The notes under the pieces were generated by a model, which saw nothing but the letters and a program-made list of their open reading frames with translations, ran no database searches and was not told the origin of the DNA. 64,000 bases of DNA from Nocardioides baekrokdamisoli. GTDB taxonomy: Bacteria; Actinomycetota; Actinomycetes; Propionibacteriales; Nocardioidaceae. Made by a program: the position numbers and the translations under genes. The DNA lies in the NCBI RefSeq assembly GCF_003945325.1, contig NZ_AP019307.1, positions 2,901,303 to 2,965,302 on the forward strand, read 5' to 3'. Shown one piece after another: positions 1-8,967 of the stretch. Numbering within the stretch: position 1 is the stretch's first letter; every line of letters starts with the position of its first letter.

Positions 1-719
1 CCACGGACTTCAAGTCCGCGCGGATCTACTACCCGTGGAAAGCCGGGGTGAAGTACCGGCTCACCGTGGCGCAGGCACCTGCGCAAGGCGCTGGCTGGTG
101 GACGGCCTACCTCTACGACCCGACTACGAACGTGAACCACCGGATCGGCTACCTGAAGTTCGGTGGCGCGACCGGTGGGACCGTGAGCCCCGAGGTGTCC
201 TGGGTCGAGTACTTCAACTGGAACGACCCGAACGCGATCTGCGGGAACCAGATCAACTCGAGTGCGGTGTTCTCGCCGATCACGGGTTCAGTCAACGGCA
301 AGACCGTCGCCGCCGTGCCCTACACGAGCACCACGCACAGCAGCACTTGCACGTACGCCGACCAGAGCTCGATCAGCGGCAGTTCGGCGAACCTGGTGGT
401 GACATCGCAGACCGGGGCGTACGCGCCTCCGACGGCGACCAGCCTCACCGCCTCGACGCAGTCGGTCTCCAACGGCTCCACCGTCACGTTCGCGTACGCC
501 ACTCCGGCAGGTACCGCCAGCTCGTCGAACTGGATCGGTGTCTACAAGCAGGGCACTTCGCCCGGCAACGGATACTCCACCGACTGGCAGACGGCCAGCG
601 GTGAGCGTGGGAGCAAGACGTTCACGTTCAACTACGGGCCGGGGACCTATCAGGTCTACTACCTCTACAACGACGGCTACCAGGTCCTCTCCGGGCCGAT
701 CACGGTCACGGTGCAGTAG
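1..719 (+). CDS. Secreted protein with C-terminal Ig-like domain, 5' end outside window
   Basis: The reading frame is open from base 3 to the TAG at 717-719, so the N-terminus and any signal peptide lie upstream of the window. The visible 238 residues are rich in Trp, Tyr, Asn and Ser and poor in charge, as in extracytoplasmic actinobacterial proteins. The first part (FKSARIYYPW, then WWTAYLYDP and GYLKFGG) resembles the DUF3472-type beta-rich domain. The last 80 residues contain NWIGVYKQGTSPG and a final YQVLSGPITVTV, as in the small Ig-like domain found at the ends of secreted hydrolases. The substrate is unknown. Family assignment rests on recalled motifs only; coding status is certain. 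Confidence 0.75.
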   Translation, partial: TDFKSARIYYPWKAGVKYRLTVAQAPAQGAGWWTAYLYDPTTNVNHRIGYLKFGGATGGTVSPEVSWVEYFNWNDPNAICGNQINSSAVFSPITGSVNGKTVAAVPYTSTTHSSTCTYADQSSISGSSANLVVTSQTGAYAPPTATSLTASTQSVSNGSTVTFAYATPAGTASSSNWIGVYKQGTSPGNGYSTDWQTASGERGSKTFTFNYGPGTYQVYYLYNDGYQVLSGPITVTVQ

Positions 720-730
720 AGCTGAACCCT

Positions 731-777
731 CATCACCCCTCCCTCGCGAGCTCACGGGCTCGGGGGGAGGGGTGATG
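731..777 (+). terminator. Hairpin terminator after the secreted protein gene
   Basis: Perfect 13-bp inverted repeat (CATCACCCCTCCC at 731-743 with its complement at 765-777) and a 21-nt loop, starting 12 nt after the stop codon. There is only a short pyrimidine stretch after it and no true U-tract, as is common in high-GC actinobacteria. Confidence 0.7.
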
Positions 778-872
778 TCATTTCCAGCACTCGGCGGAAA
801 CTGAAACGTGTTCTACCATGGGATCGAGGGGTGGTTGTATCGGCGACGCATGCGCGTCGTGGGGGTATCGCT

Positions 873-2405
873 GTGAGATCTGAAGGGGAGCGGATCGCGG
901 AGCAGGAGCTGCTGGCTGCTGCGCGGGCGGGCGACGATGAGGCGTTCGCAGCGCTCTATCGGCAGCACTACGAGAGCGCGCTCACGTACGCGCTCACGCT
1001 GACGAATCCGGTGCGTGCGCACGATCTGGTTTCTGAGGCGACCGTGAAGGTATATCGGCTGACGCGCGCCGGAAAAGGCCCGGAGACGGCGTTCCGTGCC
1101 TATCTCTGCGCGACGATCCAGAGCGTCAATGTCGACTCGCTGCGGCGGGTCGGGCGAGAGGTCCCATTCGATGACGTGAGCCTCGTCGCTGAGCATGCGG
1201 CGCCGGATGCGGCCGAGACGGTCGTTGAGTGTGATGCCATCAGCCGGGCCTTCCGAGGGTTGCCCGACCGCTGGCAGACGGTGTTGTGGGCCACGGTGGT
1301 CCAGGGACGTACGCCGCACGACGTCGGACAGCAGTACGGGCTCTCGGCGAACTCGGTGTCGGTCCTGGCGATGCGAGCGCGCGAGGGGCTCAAACAGGCC
1401 TATCTGTCGCAGCACTTCGACGCCGTTCCGTCGGGGAGTGAATGCCACGCCCATGTCGCCGACCTGCCCAGGTACGTACGCGGGCGGCTCGCTGCGAGTC
1501 GTCACGCTGTCGTCGGCGACCATGTGCGGCGGTGCGACGAGTGCGCACGGGTCGTGGAGGGGCTTGACCACATCAACAACCGCTTCGCAGCTCTCCTGAT
1601 CCCCGTCCTCCTTCTCGGGGTGCCCTCGACGACCGGCAACCACCTGCCCGGCACCGCCGCACCCGGGACACACTCGGCCCTTGCGGCGGTCAGGGGCCGG
1701 GTCGCGGATCTGGTCGAGCGACTGCGCGTCGCTGCGCCGCTGGCCGGGCCTTCGTCGACCGTGATTGCGAACACCGTGGTGGTGATCGCGACCGTTGCGG
1801 TGGCTGGAGCTGTCGGGGTGGCTGACCTGCACGACGCCGCACACACCGCGCGGACTGTTGCCGTGGATGCTCGGCATACGGGTGGTCTGGATTCGCACAG
1901 TTCGTCGTTCGGACCCGATCGCCCCGGAGCCACGGTGACCGCGCGGCCATCGGACGCGTCCGTGTCGGGGCAACCGATGCCGACTCCGGCCGCGCTGCCG
2001 TCGCCGGCTTCCAGCCGGTCTGCGCCGCTGGCCTTGCCGACTCCGGTGCTGCCGCACGTGCCCGCCGTACCCGTCGTGCCTGTCTCTTCTCCAACCGCTT
2101 CGGCGAGTCCGAGCGGGACGAAGTCCCTTGAGTACACCAACATCGGCACGTGCAGGATGCAGGGCGCGGGGGTGAAGTGTGTGGATTCGACAGGGAATTC
2201 GGCTGCGGACATCGTGATGACCCCCAGCGGAGGCGGGACGTGTTCGGCGAGCGGCCCGACGGCTGACTGCGTGGGCCCCCTGCAGATCACCTCGCGGTAT
2301 CCGGATCCCTCCACCGGACAACCCACGGTGCTGTACACCCAAACCGGCTCCGCTGACAGCTGCCATGTGCGGCAGCAGGTCCTCACCTGCTACCGAGCGT
2401 CCTGA
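873..2405 (+). CDS. ECF sigma factor fused to zinc-finger anti-sigma motif, membrane anchor and extracytoplasmic tail
   Basis: 510 residues from the GTG at 873, preceded by GGGGGT about 6 nt upstream; the frame also permits a GTG at 831, but its purine run abuts the codon. Sigma region 2 lies around residues 25-92 and region 4 around 126-180 (AFRGLPDRWQTVLW, then an HTH with GLSANSVSVLAMRAREGL). Next comes a ZAS-like Hx3Cx2C motif (HVRRCDEC, H217, C221, C224) as in zinc-binding anti-sigma factors, one membrane segment at about 296-316, a Ser/Pro-rich linker and a roughly 85-residue tail with six cysteines. The architecture implies a sigma factor held at the membrane by its own chain, with the tail outside. 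Such fusions are known among ECF groups; the signal here is unknown. Confidence 0.85.
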   Translation: MRSEGERIAEQELLAAARAGDDEAFAALYRQHYESALTYALTLTNPVRAHDLVSEATVKVYRLTRAGKGPETAFRAYLCATIQSVNVDSLRRVGREVPFDDVSLVAEHAAPDAAETVVECDAISRAFRGLPDRWQTVLWATVVQGRTPHDVGQQYGLSANSVSVLAMRAREGLKQAYLSQHFDAVPSGSECHAHVADLPRYVRGRLAASRHAVVGDHVRRCDECARVVEGLDHINNRFAALLIPVLLLGVPSTTGNHLPGTAAPGTHSALAAVRGRVADLVERLRVAAPLAGPSSTVIANTVVVIATVAVAGAVGVADLHDAAHTARTVAVDARHTGGLDSHSSSFGPDRPGATVTARPSDASVSGQPMPTPAALPSPASSRSAPLALPTPVLPHVPAVPVVPVSSPTASASPSGTKSLEYTNIGTCRMQGAGVKCVDSTGNSAADIVMTPSGGGTCSASGPTADCVGPLQITSRYPDPSTGQPTVLYTQTGSADSCHVRQQVLTCYRAS

Positions 2406-2499
2406 CGGAGCCTGCGAAACCGTCGCAAAAAAGATCCGTACCGCGCGTCATGGTGAGGCTCCCGGTCGCGTCATAGCCCCAGGAACGAGTGAGCTCCTA

Positions 2500-2618
2500 G
2501 GCGCGCCAGCAGTCGACCATCCCCCCTCTGTCTGCTGGCACTGCTCGGACCTGTCAGCTTCCCACCCCTATCGGGAGGCTGGGGAAACGGCCCCGCGTCC
2601 GAGCGCGGGGCCGTTTCA
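2500..2618 (+). ncRNA. 6C RNA (actinobacterial small RNA)
   Basis: This fills most of the 335-base gap 2406-2740, which holds no gene. Stem 1 pairs GCCAGCAG (2505-2512) with CTGCTGGC (2532-2539) and its loop carries six consecutive C at 2521-2526. Stem 2 pairs 2555-2563 with 2573-2581 (nine pairs including one G-U), with CCCC in its loop. A strong terminator follows at 2585-2616. Two C-rich-loop hairpins followed by a terminator is the published definition of the 6C motif, whose mycobacterial member is B11. The RNA's 5' end is estimated. Bases 2406-2500 probably hold its promoter; I recognise nothing else there. Confidence 0.88.
2585..2616 (+). terminator. Rho-independent terminator of the 6C RNA
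   Basis: Perfect 13-bp stem (AAACGGCCCCGCG at 2585-2597, complement at 2604-2616) with a 6-nt loop, ending in GTTTCATC. The symmetric A/T ends would allow function in both directions, but only the plus-strand RNA is near it. Confidence 0.9.
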
Positions 2619-2740
2619 TCGTTCGGTGACACTCGCGTACCCCGAGGCCCTGTTGCTGGTCATCGAAAAAATTGCCCGGCGCGTGTAATGGATCGGGCGG
2701 ATCGCGCGTCTAAGCAGCAGGCCTCAACGGTGAGGTATCC

Positions 2741-3436
2741 ATGCCGGTGCTCTCTGGGGGTCCTATCTTGCGCAGAATCGCTCGACTCATCACTTCGATC
2801 AGCCTGATGCTGGCTGCGATCGCTGCCGTCCTCATTGCTTCCGGATCCGGCGTTGCCCGGTCGTGGTCGCCGGTGGCGTATCAGGGCGCGCCAGGGACCA
2901 GCACGACGGTCAGCAACGCGCCGAGCTTCCCGTACGGGTCTTGCGTGCCGGTCCGGATCACGGTGACCTCCGACGCCGGTGTGCCTGAGGGGACTGTGGA
3001 GTTCGCGGTCGATGGCGTCGTCTACGACCGTCGGGTGGTGCCACGCAGCGGCCGCGTGACCGAGATGATCGGTTGCTGCGGATCGCGGTTCAGCAAGCCC
3101 CTGCCGGCCGGTACCCATCACTTCACCGCGACCTTCATCCCGAAGGGGAACTGGGCGCCGTCGCACGGCACCGGTCAGGTCGTCATCGTGCCTGTGAAGG
3201 GCGGCAAGGCACCGGTCTGTGGCGGAACCTCGACCCACGGCCTCCCGTCCGGGGTGGACGCGGGCCTGGACAGCACCGGTACGACGAGCGGGAGCAACGA
3301 TCAGTTGCTCCGGGCCGGCGTGAGCGGCAGCGCAGTTGTGGCTGCCAGCCTGGTGGTCGCGCTCTACCGTCGGCGTGGCCAGATCAACCTGCGTCGCCGT
3401 CCGACGTCGCGTACGCACCCCGAAGCCGGTCAGTGA
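2741..3436 (+). CDS. Exported Ig-like domain protein with C-terminal membrane anchor
   Basis: 231 residues. ATG at 2741 follows GGTGAGG with good spacing; a TTG at 2768 would give a shorter, cleaner signal peptide starting near RRIARL. The N-terminus is a signal sequence (about residues 10-40). The middle is a beta-sandwich with VPVRITVTSDAGVPEGTVEF, typical of bacterial Ig-like domain 3/5 repeats, and has Cys pairs. A Gly/Ser-rich stretch leads to one hydrophobic segment (about 198-217) and a tail of Arg and Lys, so the protein is probably anchored outside the membrane. No LPXTG sorting motif is present. The binding partner is unknown. Confidence 0.8.
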   Translation: MPVLSGGPILRRIARLITSISLMLAAIAAVLIASGSGVARSWSPVAYQGAPGTSTTVSNAPSFPYGSCVPVRITVTSDAGVPEGTVEFAVDGVVYDRRVVPRSGRVTEMIGCCGSRFSKPLPAGTHHFTATFIPKGNWAPSHGTGQVVIVPVKGGKAPVCGGTSTHGLPSGVDAGLDSTGTTSGSNDQLLRAGVSGSAVVAASLVVALYRRRGQINLRRRPTSRTHPEAGQ

Positions 3437-3466
3437 CCCTCCGGTCGACCTTCTTCGAACACGTGC

Positions 3467-4246
3467 ATGCAAGTACCTGACCCACGCCTGTCTCCCGAGT
3501 CGCTTCCTTCGATCCGCTCGATCCGCGGCATCGTGGCCCTGGAGTCCTCGCCGCTGGCCGGACTGTTCTCGATGCCGGGTCCCGGCGTCGGGTGGGCGGA
3601 GGCCTCGGACGCCGTCTTCACGGAGTTGCTGGAGGCGATCCGGACGTTGCGACTGCTGCCGGGATCGCTGCTGGTGGAAGCCGAGATCGCCGCGGCTGCC
3701 CGCGTCAGTCGCGCCTCCGTGGAAGAGGCCATCGCGCGTCTGACCGCGGCGGGTCTGGTGACCTCGGTTCCTCATGTCGGAACCAAGGTCGCACGCATCA
3801 GGTGGCGTGAGGTCGGGAGGGAACTCCGGTTGCGCGAGAGCCTGGAGACATACGCCTTCGACGCGGCCTGCGGTGCGCGTGCTCGGGACACCACGAGGAT
3901 GCACGACCTGATCGAGGTGCAACAGGGCGCAGCGGAGTCCCGCGACATCCGTGCCTTCATGGCGGCTTGCGAGCAGTTCCACGACGAGCTCGTCGCACTC
4001 GCTGACGCTGCCAACGGACGAATGGCCGTGCGACTGCCGCATTTTCACCTCGACCGGGCGCATCGACTCACGCGACCTGACCAGGACATCTTCACGACCG
4101 TCATCGACGAGCACGTGGTGATTGCCGACGCGGTGGAATCCGGCAATGCCGCCAGCGGTCGGCGTACGCTGCTGCGCCACCTCCGTCGACTTCGCCAGTT
4201 CTCGGACGAGGCGTACGCGGCGTACCCGGCGTACTTCATCGACTGA
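3467..4246 (+). CDS. GntR-family regulator with FCD ligand domain
   Basis: 259 residues. A winged helix spans about 45-112 (FTELLEAIRTLRLLPGSLL, then ARVSRASVEEAIARLTAAGLV), the GntR pattern. The C-terminal helical domain has His in the places FCD domains use to bind metal and small carboxylates (FHDELVAL, HFHLDRAHRL, DEHVVIADAVESG). The roughly 45 residues before the HTH look unstructured and no ribosome-binding site is clear at 3467, so the true start could be internal. FadR/GntR-FCD proteins usually repress a neighbouring catabolic gene, but no such gene adjoins it here, so the target is unknown. Confidence 0.82.
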   Translation: MQVPDPRLSPESLPSIRSIRGIVALESSPLAGLFSMPGPGVGWAEASDAVFTELLEAIRTLRLLPGSLLVEAEIAAAARVSRASVEEAIARLTAAGLVTSVPHVGTKVARIRWREVGRELRLRESLETYAFDAACGARARDTTRMHDLIEVQQGAAESRDIRAFMAACEQFHDELVALADAANGRMAVRLPHFHLDRAHRLTRPDQDIFTTVIDEHVVIADAVESGNAASGRRTLLRHLRRLRQFSDEAYAAYPAYFID

Positions 4247-4371
4247 CGCAGTCCGGCGGCGGAATGGTTGTCACTGAAGTGACACACTGTTGCCCCGGGG
4301 CTGAGAAGTGAGCTTCGTACGGTCGACTCGTCCGTCCACCAGGGGCTGGATCCGAGTCTGAAGGAAATGTC

Positions 4372-4881
4372 ATGCGTTCGCTCACACCACGTCTTCTGTC
4401 AGTGCCGATGGTTGCCGTCGTCATCCTCATCGCGGCAGTCGCCGCTGCGGGCGGCGTCGCCCTCGGCCAGTTCAGTTCGGCCTTTGCCGACACCCACGTC
4501 CAGGTGGCGAACGTCGCCAACGATGCCCACGCCGTGGGAGCCAAGACGTACCTGCTGACCTGCGGTCGCCAGCCGGTGAACCGGCCGAAGCTCTACTCGC
4601 TCACCTGCGGCGACGAGAATGTGGGCGTCGAGAACCTGTCGTGGACCGGGTGGGGCACGGCGCAGGCTCACGCAACGGGGCGACTCGTCTACAACACCTG
4701 TACGCCCTACTGTGCTGCTGGCAACTATGTCTCGGCTCCGGTGACGGTGACGGCACACGGGTTGGTACGCAAGGCCGGGACCGCGGTCTACGAGAAGGTC
4801 ACCGTCTCCTTCACCAAGAAGGTTCGTGGTGACCTCGCGCCCATGGCGGGCACGTGGGACGTCAGCGCCTCCAGTCGCTGA
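4372..4881 (+). CDS. Secreted or membrane-anchored hypothetical protein
   Basis: 169 residues; ATG preceded by GAAGGAAA. An N-terminal hydrophobic segment (about 10-33) ends near ASSAFADTH, so it is a signal peptide or an anchor. The mature part is small and beta-rich, with two Cys pairs (LLTCGRQP/SLTCGDEN and NTCTPYCAAG) and a conserved-looking LSWTGWGTAQAHATG. Small Cys-containing exported proteins of this pattern are common in Streptomyces and Nocardioides and have no assigned function. It sits 18 nt before a response regulator gene, so it could be co-transcribed with the two-component system and act as an accessory or sensed protein; that is only inference. Confidence 0.75.
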   Translation: MRSLTPRLLSVPMVAVVILIAAVAAAGGVALGQFSSAFADTHVQVANVANDAHAVGAKTYLLTCGRQPVNRPKLYSLTCGDENVGVENLSWTGWGTAQAHATGRLVYNTCTPYCAAGNYVSAPVTVTAHGLVRKAGTAVYEKVTVSFTKKVRGDLAPMAGTWDVSASSR

Positions 4882-4899
4882 GTTGGGGGATCAGGTCTG

Positions 4900-5583
4900 A
4901 TGCAGCCACGACCACACGTGCTTCTCGTCGAGGACGACGACGACGTCCGGTTGACGACGTCCCTCGTGCTGGAAGCACATGGCTTCACCGTCTCGGCGGT
5001 GGAGGATGGGCAGAGCGCGTTGGGCCTGATCTCCCGCACGGTCCCGGACGTCGCCGTCGTCGACGTGGCGATGCCGGGCATGGACGGCATCCGGCTCACC
5101 CGGCTGATCCGGGCAGGGTTCGGCTTCCCGATCGTGCTGCTCACGGCCCGCGATCTCCCCAGTGACGTCATCGCTGGTCTGGATGCGGGTGCGGATGACT
5201 ACGTCACCAAGCCGTTTGACGGCGAAGTCCTGGCTGCACGACTACGAGCGGTGGTGCGTGGGCGCTCCGGCGCGGACGTGCGGGAGCATCGCCTGGCGAC
5301 CGAAGCCTTCGGGGACGTGGTGGTGGACCGTGCCGCACACGTGGTCACCGCGCTCGGCGATGTGGTCGCACTGAGCGCGACCGAGTTCCGGCTGCTGGAG
5401 TACCTCCTCGACAACGCCGGCCACGTCGTGTCGCGTACGCAGATCCTCCAGGCGGTCTGGGGTGAGGCCGACTGGATCGATGAGCGAGTGGTAGACACCA
5501 ATGTCGCGCGGCTGCGAGCGAAGTTGGCGACGGATGCGATCAAGACCATTCGCGGCTTCGGCTACAAGTTGGTGGCGGGGTGA
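4900..5583 (+). CDS. OmpR/PhoB-type response regulator
   Basis: 227 residues. The receiver domain (about 5-118) has the acidic pocket EDDDD at 11-15, phosphoacceptor Asp55 (VAVVDVAMPGMDG), Thr82 and Lys104 (YVTKPF). The C-terminal winged helix (about 130-225) has TEFRLLEYLLDNAGHVVSR and the terminal TIRGFGYKL typical of OmpR-family DNA binders. It overlaps the kinase gene by four bases, so the pair is translationally coupled. The upstream secreted protein gene may belong to the same transcript. The stimulus cannot be told from sequence. Confidence 0.95.
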   Translation: MQPRPHVLLVEDDDDVRLTTSLVLEAHGFTVSAVEDGQSALGLISRTVPDVAVVDVAMPGMDGIRLTRLIRAGFGFPIVLLTARDLPSDVIAGLDAGADDYVTKPFDGEVLAARLRAVVRGRSGADVREHRLATEAFGDVVVDRAAHVVTALGDVVALSATEFRLLEYLLDNAGHVVSRTQILQAVWGEADWIDERVVDTNVARLRAKLATDAIKTIRGFGYKLVAG

Positions 5584-6824
5584 GCAGCAGCGGAGTGCGG
5601 TGGTGGCGGAGTCTCAGGCTTCCGATTGCTGCTGTCGTCGTGCTGAGTGCCGTCACCGTCGCCCTGGCGTTTGCGGTGGCTGCGGACCGCAGCACGATGA
5701 CCGAGGGCATCGCTCGCCTCCGCAGCCAGGCGCTCGATCAGCTCAGCGCTGCGACAGCGACGTACGAGTTCGCGGACACTCTCCTGGACAACGCTGAGGT
5801 GGTGGGTGCCACGGATCATCCTGCGGCGATTCCGGACGGCGTGGTCACCGCAGCAGCCCACAACGCGGCGGCAACCTATTTCGACGGCACGCACATGTGG
5901 GCCGCCAACGCCATCAGCGACAGCGACGTGCTTGTCGTGGACATCCCGGCCGACAGCCTGGTGGCGCAACGCGCCGACCTGCATCATTCTCTCTTGCTGC
6001 TCGGGCTGGTGACATCCGCGATCGCCGTGTTGGGTGGATGGGCGGTGGCGACCTCGTTGACCGCCCGGTTGCGGCGCGCGGCCCGCTGGGTGGAGACCGG
6101 CGCCGACGGGGGTCCGCGGGAGGCCGACCTCGGCCGCGATGGCGACGAGGTCGGCGAGCTCGTCGCACAGATCGACAGGTTGTCGACGACGCTGCGCGAT
6201 CGAGTGCGGTCGGAGCAGGCTTTCACCGCAGATGTCGCGCACGAGTTGCGTACCCCGCTGACTGCGCTCGTCTCGGCCGTCGAGCTCCTGCCCCGCGAGG
6301 GCCCCGAGGCGGGCCTGGTACGCCGCCAGGTGGCGCGGCTTCGCGTGCTGGTCGATCAGTTGTTGGAGTTGGCCCGTGCCGACCAGGACCAACGCTCCCC
6401 AGTGATCGAACCGGTCGATGTGGTGGCTCTGGTGGCAGAGATTGCGGCGCAGATCCCCGCGATCGCCCCGGATGAGCTCGTCGCTCCCGATGAGGCTCGC
6501 ATGGTGCTGGCTGAACCTCAGCGTCTGGAACGCATCATCGTGAACCTGCTGGCCAACGCCCACCGGCACGGCGCGCAGCCGGTCTCCCTCGAGGTCTCGG
6601 GAGGCTGCGTGACGGTCCGGGACTCGGGTCGCGGATTTCCGGAGGAGATGCTCACGGCCGGCCCTCGACGACTGCACGCTCTGGGCCGATCCGCAGGGTC
6701 GGGACTCGGACTCGCCCTCGCCCAGACGTATGCACGCCAGATGGGTGCCACCTTGAGCCTGGGCAACGAGAGCGGGGGAGTCGCCGTACTCACTCTCCCG
6801 GCAGTGGACCTGTCACAGAACTGA
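5580..6824 (+). CDS. Sensor histidine kinase, cognate of the adjacent response regulator
   Basis: 414 residues from a GTG overlapping the regulator's stop. Two membrane segments (about 14-35 and 137-160) enclose a 100-residue extracytoplasmic sensor with no recognisable fold. A HAMP-like linker follows (about 160-210), then the H box with His221 (DVAHELRTPLTAL), the N box (RIIVNLLANAHRHG), the G1 box DSGRGFP and G2 GSGLGLALA. This is a complete class I kinase and should autophosphorylate His221 and pass phosphate to Asp55 of the partner. Confidence 0.94.
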   Translation: MSSSGVRWWRSLRLPIAAVVVLSAVTVALAFAVAADRSTMTEGIARLRSQALDQLSAATATYEFADTLLDNAEVVGATDHPAAIPDGVVTAAAHNAAATYFDGTHMWAANAISDSDVLVVDIPADSLVAQRADLHHSLLLLGLVTSAIAVLGGWAVATSLTARLRRAARWVETGADGGPREADLGRDGDEVGELVAQIDRLSTTLRDRVRSEQAFTADVAHELRTPLTALVSAVELLPREGPEAGLVRRQVARLRVLVDQLLELARADQDQRSPVIEPVDVVALVAEIAAQIPAIAPDELVAPDEARMVLAEPQRLERIIVNLLANAHRHGAQPVSLEVSGGCVTVRDSGRGFPEEMLTAGPRRLHALGRSAGSGLGLALAQTYARQMGATLSLGNESGGVAVLTLPAVDLSQN

Positions 6825-6915
6825 CAACTGGCCGAGCAAGCCCTGGGATATTCGCTCCCTACCGTCGACTGCGTCGAGGCAACCAGGTCCGACAGGGTGG
6901 TTGGCAGGAGTCACA

Positions 6916-8763
6916 GTGGGCGTCGGGGGTTCGGATCGTACGCGGGTCGCAGGGCTGGATTCGCTCCGGGCCGTCGCTGTCGTGGCGGTGGTGGCGTACC
7001 ACCTCACCGCTCCCGGGTTCGGAGGCGGCTTCCTCGGCGTGACGCTCTTCTTCGTCATCTCGGGGTACCTGATCACCAGGCTTCTCCTCAACGAGATCGG
7101 TGCCGCCGGGCGCCTTGATCTCCGCAGCTTCTGGATCCGGCGGGTCAGGCGCCTCTTCCCGGCGCTCCTGGTGTTGGTCCTGCTGTGCCTCACGGTGGCG
7201 TTGTTGTTCGCGCCCGCATCGCTCCACAGGATCCGCGGCGACGCGCTCGCTTCGATGACGTACTCGAGCAATTGGTGGATGATCTTCCACCACATCTCAT
7301 ACTTCGATTCCTTCGCGCTGCCGTCTCCGCTGACCCATCTCTGGACCTTGGCGATCGAGGAGCAGTTCTATCTTCTCTGGCCGCTCGTCCTCGTGGTGCT
7401 GTTGGCCGTCCTGCGTCGTCCGGGCCGGATCCTCTTCTTTCTGGGCCTGGCGGTCGTCGCGTCGTTCGCCGTGATGGCGGTGCTCTACCGGGCGGCTGAC
7501 CCGAATCGCAGCTACATGGGTACCGACGCGCGCATGGGTGAACTGCTGATCGGCGCGGCCCTGGCCGTATGGATGCATCTGGCCCCGAACGGGTCCGTGA
7601 CGAGCCGATCGGCGGCCGCACGACGCGTTCGCGGATGGTGGGCGTGCGCCATCGGGCTCGGGTCGGCAGGTGTGTACGCGGCTCTGACGATCACGTTGTC
7701 AGACCGGGCCGCCTTCACCTACCGCGGCGGAATCCTGCTCGCGGCTGTGTCCTCGGTGGGCCTCATCCTCGCCCTGCAGGACGGCGCGCTGTCCCGACTT
7801 GTCGGCCGGTTCGATTGCGGCGTGCTGGGTGCCGTCGGCAGACGGTCGTACGGCATCTACCTCTGGCACTACCCGATCCTCATCGCCCTGTCCTCGCCGC
7901 TCACGTTCGGTACGTTTTACTGGGCCCGGAGCGCGGCGGTCGTCGGCCTGACCATGGTGACCGCCGAGGTGTCCTACCGGTTCGTCGAGATGCCGATCCG
8001 GCGCCGAGGGTTCAGGAACACGCTCCGGGGTATCGCGGCACGGCTCCGAGGAATGCGTACCGTGCCGCGACGAGTCGTCGTGGGGGCAACCCTCGCCATG
8101 GTCATCGTTCCTGGCGTCGCGTTGGCGGGCGTCGGCGTCCCGCAGGTCGACCACGGGCCGATCACGGTCCTGATGGGCAGCCATCCCGGCGAGGCACCCG
8201 CCGTCACGCAGTCCGCGACTCCTGACCATGGCGTCAGCGGGCGCTCGGGCGCCCACCCGTCCGCCGAATCCTCGGCGATGGCGCAGCCGAAGAGCATGAC
8301 CGGGCCGGACACGGTCGCCGTCGGTGATTCCCTGCTGATCGACATCGCTGGCCGGTTGCAGCGAAAGGTCCCGGGGATCTCGATCAATGCCGAGATCGGA
8401 AGGCAGCCCTGGACCGGCCTGTCGATCGCTGATACGTACACGCAGTTCAACCGTCCCGGAGGCACCTATCTGCTGGGCATCGGGACCAACGGAGCCATCG
8501 ACCCGGGCGCACTGACGGACTTCGTACGCCGCCATGCGCATGCCCTGATCCTGCTGGTGACCCCGCGAGTCAACCGTCCGTGGGAGTCGGCCAGCGTGCG
8601 TGCGATCTGGAAGGTGTCGAAGTTCCCGAACGTCCGGGTCGTCGACTTCCACAACGCGGCGGCAGGGCATCCCGAGTACTTCGGGCCCGACGGCGTCCAT
8701 CTCACTGATTCGGGAATCCGGGCGATGGTGGCTCTGATCCTGGCTGCCGGGGGCCGGCGGTGA
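6916..8763 (+). CDS. Acyltransferase-3 (OafA-like) membrane protein with C-terminal SGNH domain
   Basis: 615 residues from the GTG at 6916, which has AGGAG five bases upstream; an in-frame TTG at 6901 lacks a spaced site. The N-terminal 380 residues form about ten membrane helices with acyltransferase-3 signatures (VVAYHLTAPGFGGGFLGVTL, FWIRRVRRLFPALL, LWTLAIEEQFYLLWP). The C-terminal part, after a helix near 400 and a Ser/Pro-rich linker, is an SGNH hydrolase-like domain with VAVGDSLLI, GIGTNGAID and DGVHLTDSG. AT3-SGNH proteins move acyl groups from the cytoplasm onto extracellular polysaccharide or peptidoglycan. The acceptor is not evident from the neighbours. Confidence 0.92.
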   Translation: MGVGGSDRTRVAGLDSLRAVAVVAVVAYHLTAPGFGGGFLGVTLFFVISGYLITRLLLNEIGAAGRLDLRSFWIRRVRRLFPALLVLVLLCLTVALLFAPASLHRIRGDALASMTYSSNWWMIFHHISYFDSFALPSPLTHLWTLAIEEQFYLLWPLVLVVLLAVLRRPGRILFFLGLAVVASFAVMAVLYRAADPNRSYMGTDARMGELLIGAALAVWMHLAPNGSVTSRSAAARRVRGWWACAIGLGSAGVYAALTITLSDRAAFTYRGGILLAAVSSVGLILALQDGALSRLVGRFDCGVLGAVGRRSYGIYLWHYPILIALSSPLTFGTFYWARSAAVVGLTMVTAEVSYRFVEMPIRRRGFRNTLRGIAARLRGMRTVPRRVVVGATLAMVIVPGVALAGVGVPQVDHGPITVLMGSHPGEAPAVTQSATPDHGVSGRSGAHPSAESSAMAQPKSMTGPDTVAVGDSLLIDIAGRLQRKVPGISINAEIGRQPWTGLSIADTYTQFNRPGGTYLLGIGTNGAIDPGALTDFVRRHAHALILLVTPRVNRPWESASVRAIWKVSKFPNVRVVDFHNAAAGHPEYFGPDGVHLTDSGIRAMVALILAAGGRR

Positions 8764-8967
8764 CCGGCGAAGTCACGGGCTGTCCGACCTGGGAAGAAGT
8801 GGCTAGCGTCGGCGAGCCTGGCGGCGGTGGTGGCTGATGCGGCGACGTCGGAGACTGGCAACGTGATCGACGGATTGAGCCTGCCCGCCCCTCGCGGTGC
8901 GATGTGGCGACGTTGGTTGGAGCGCCTTCGTACAATTGAGTCCCATGGGTCCCGAACGGCACGGCGT

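Noticed and set aside
802..815. Second KstR-like box TGAAACGTGTTCTA before the sigma factor gene
   Set aside because: It fits the degenerate pattern but is not a full palindrome, and about one such match is expected by chance in a window this size.
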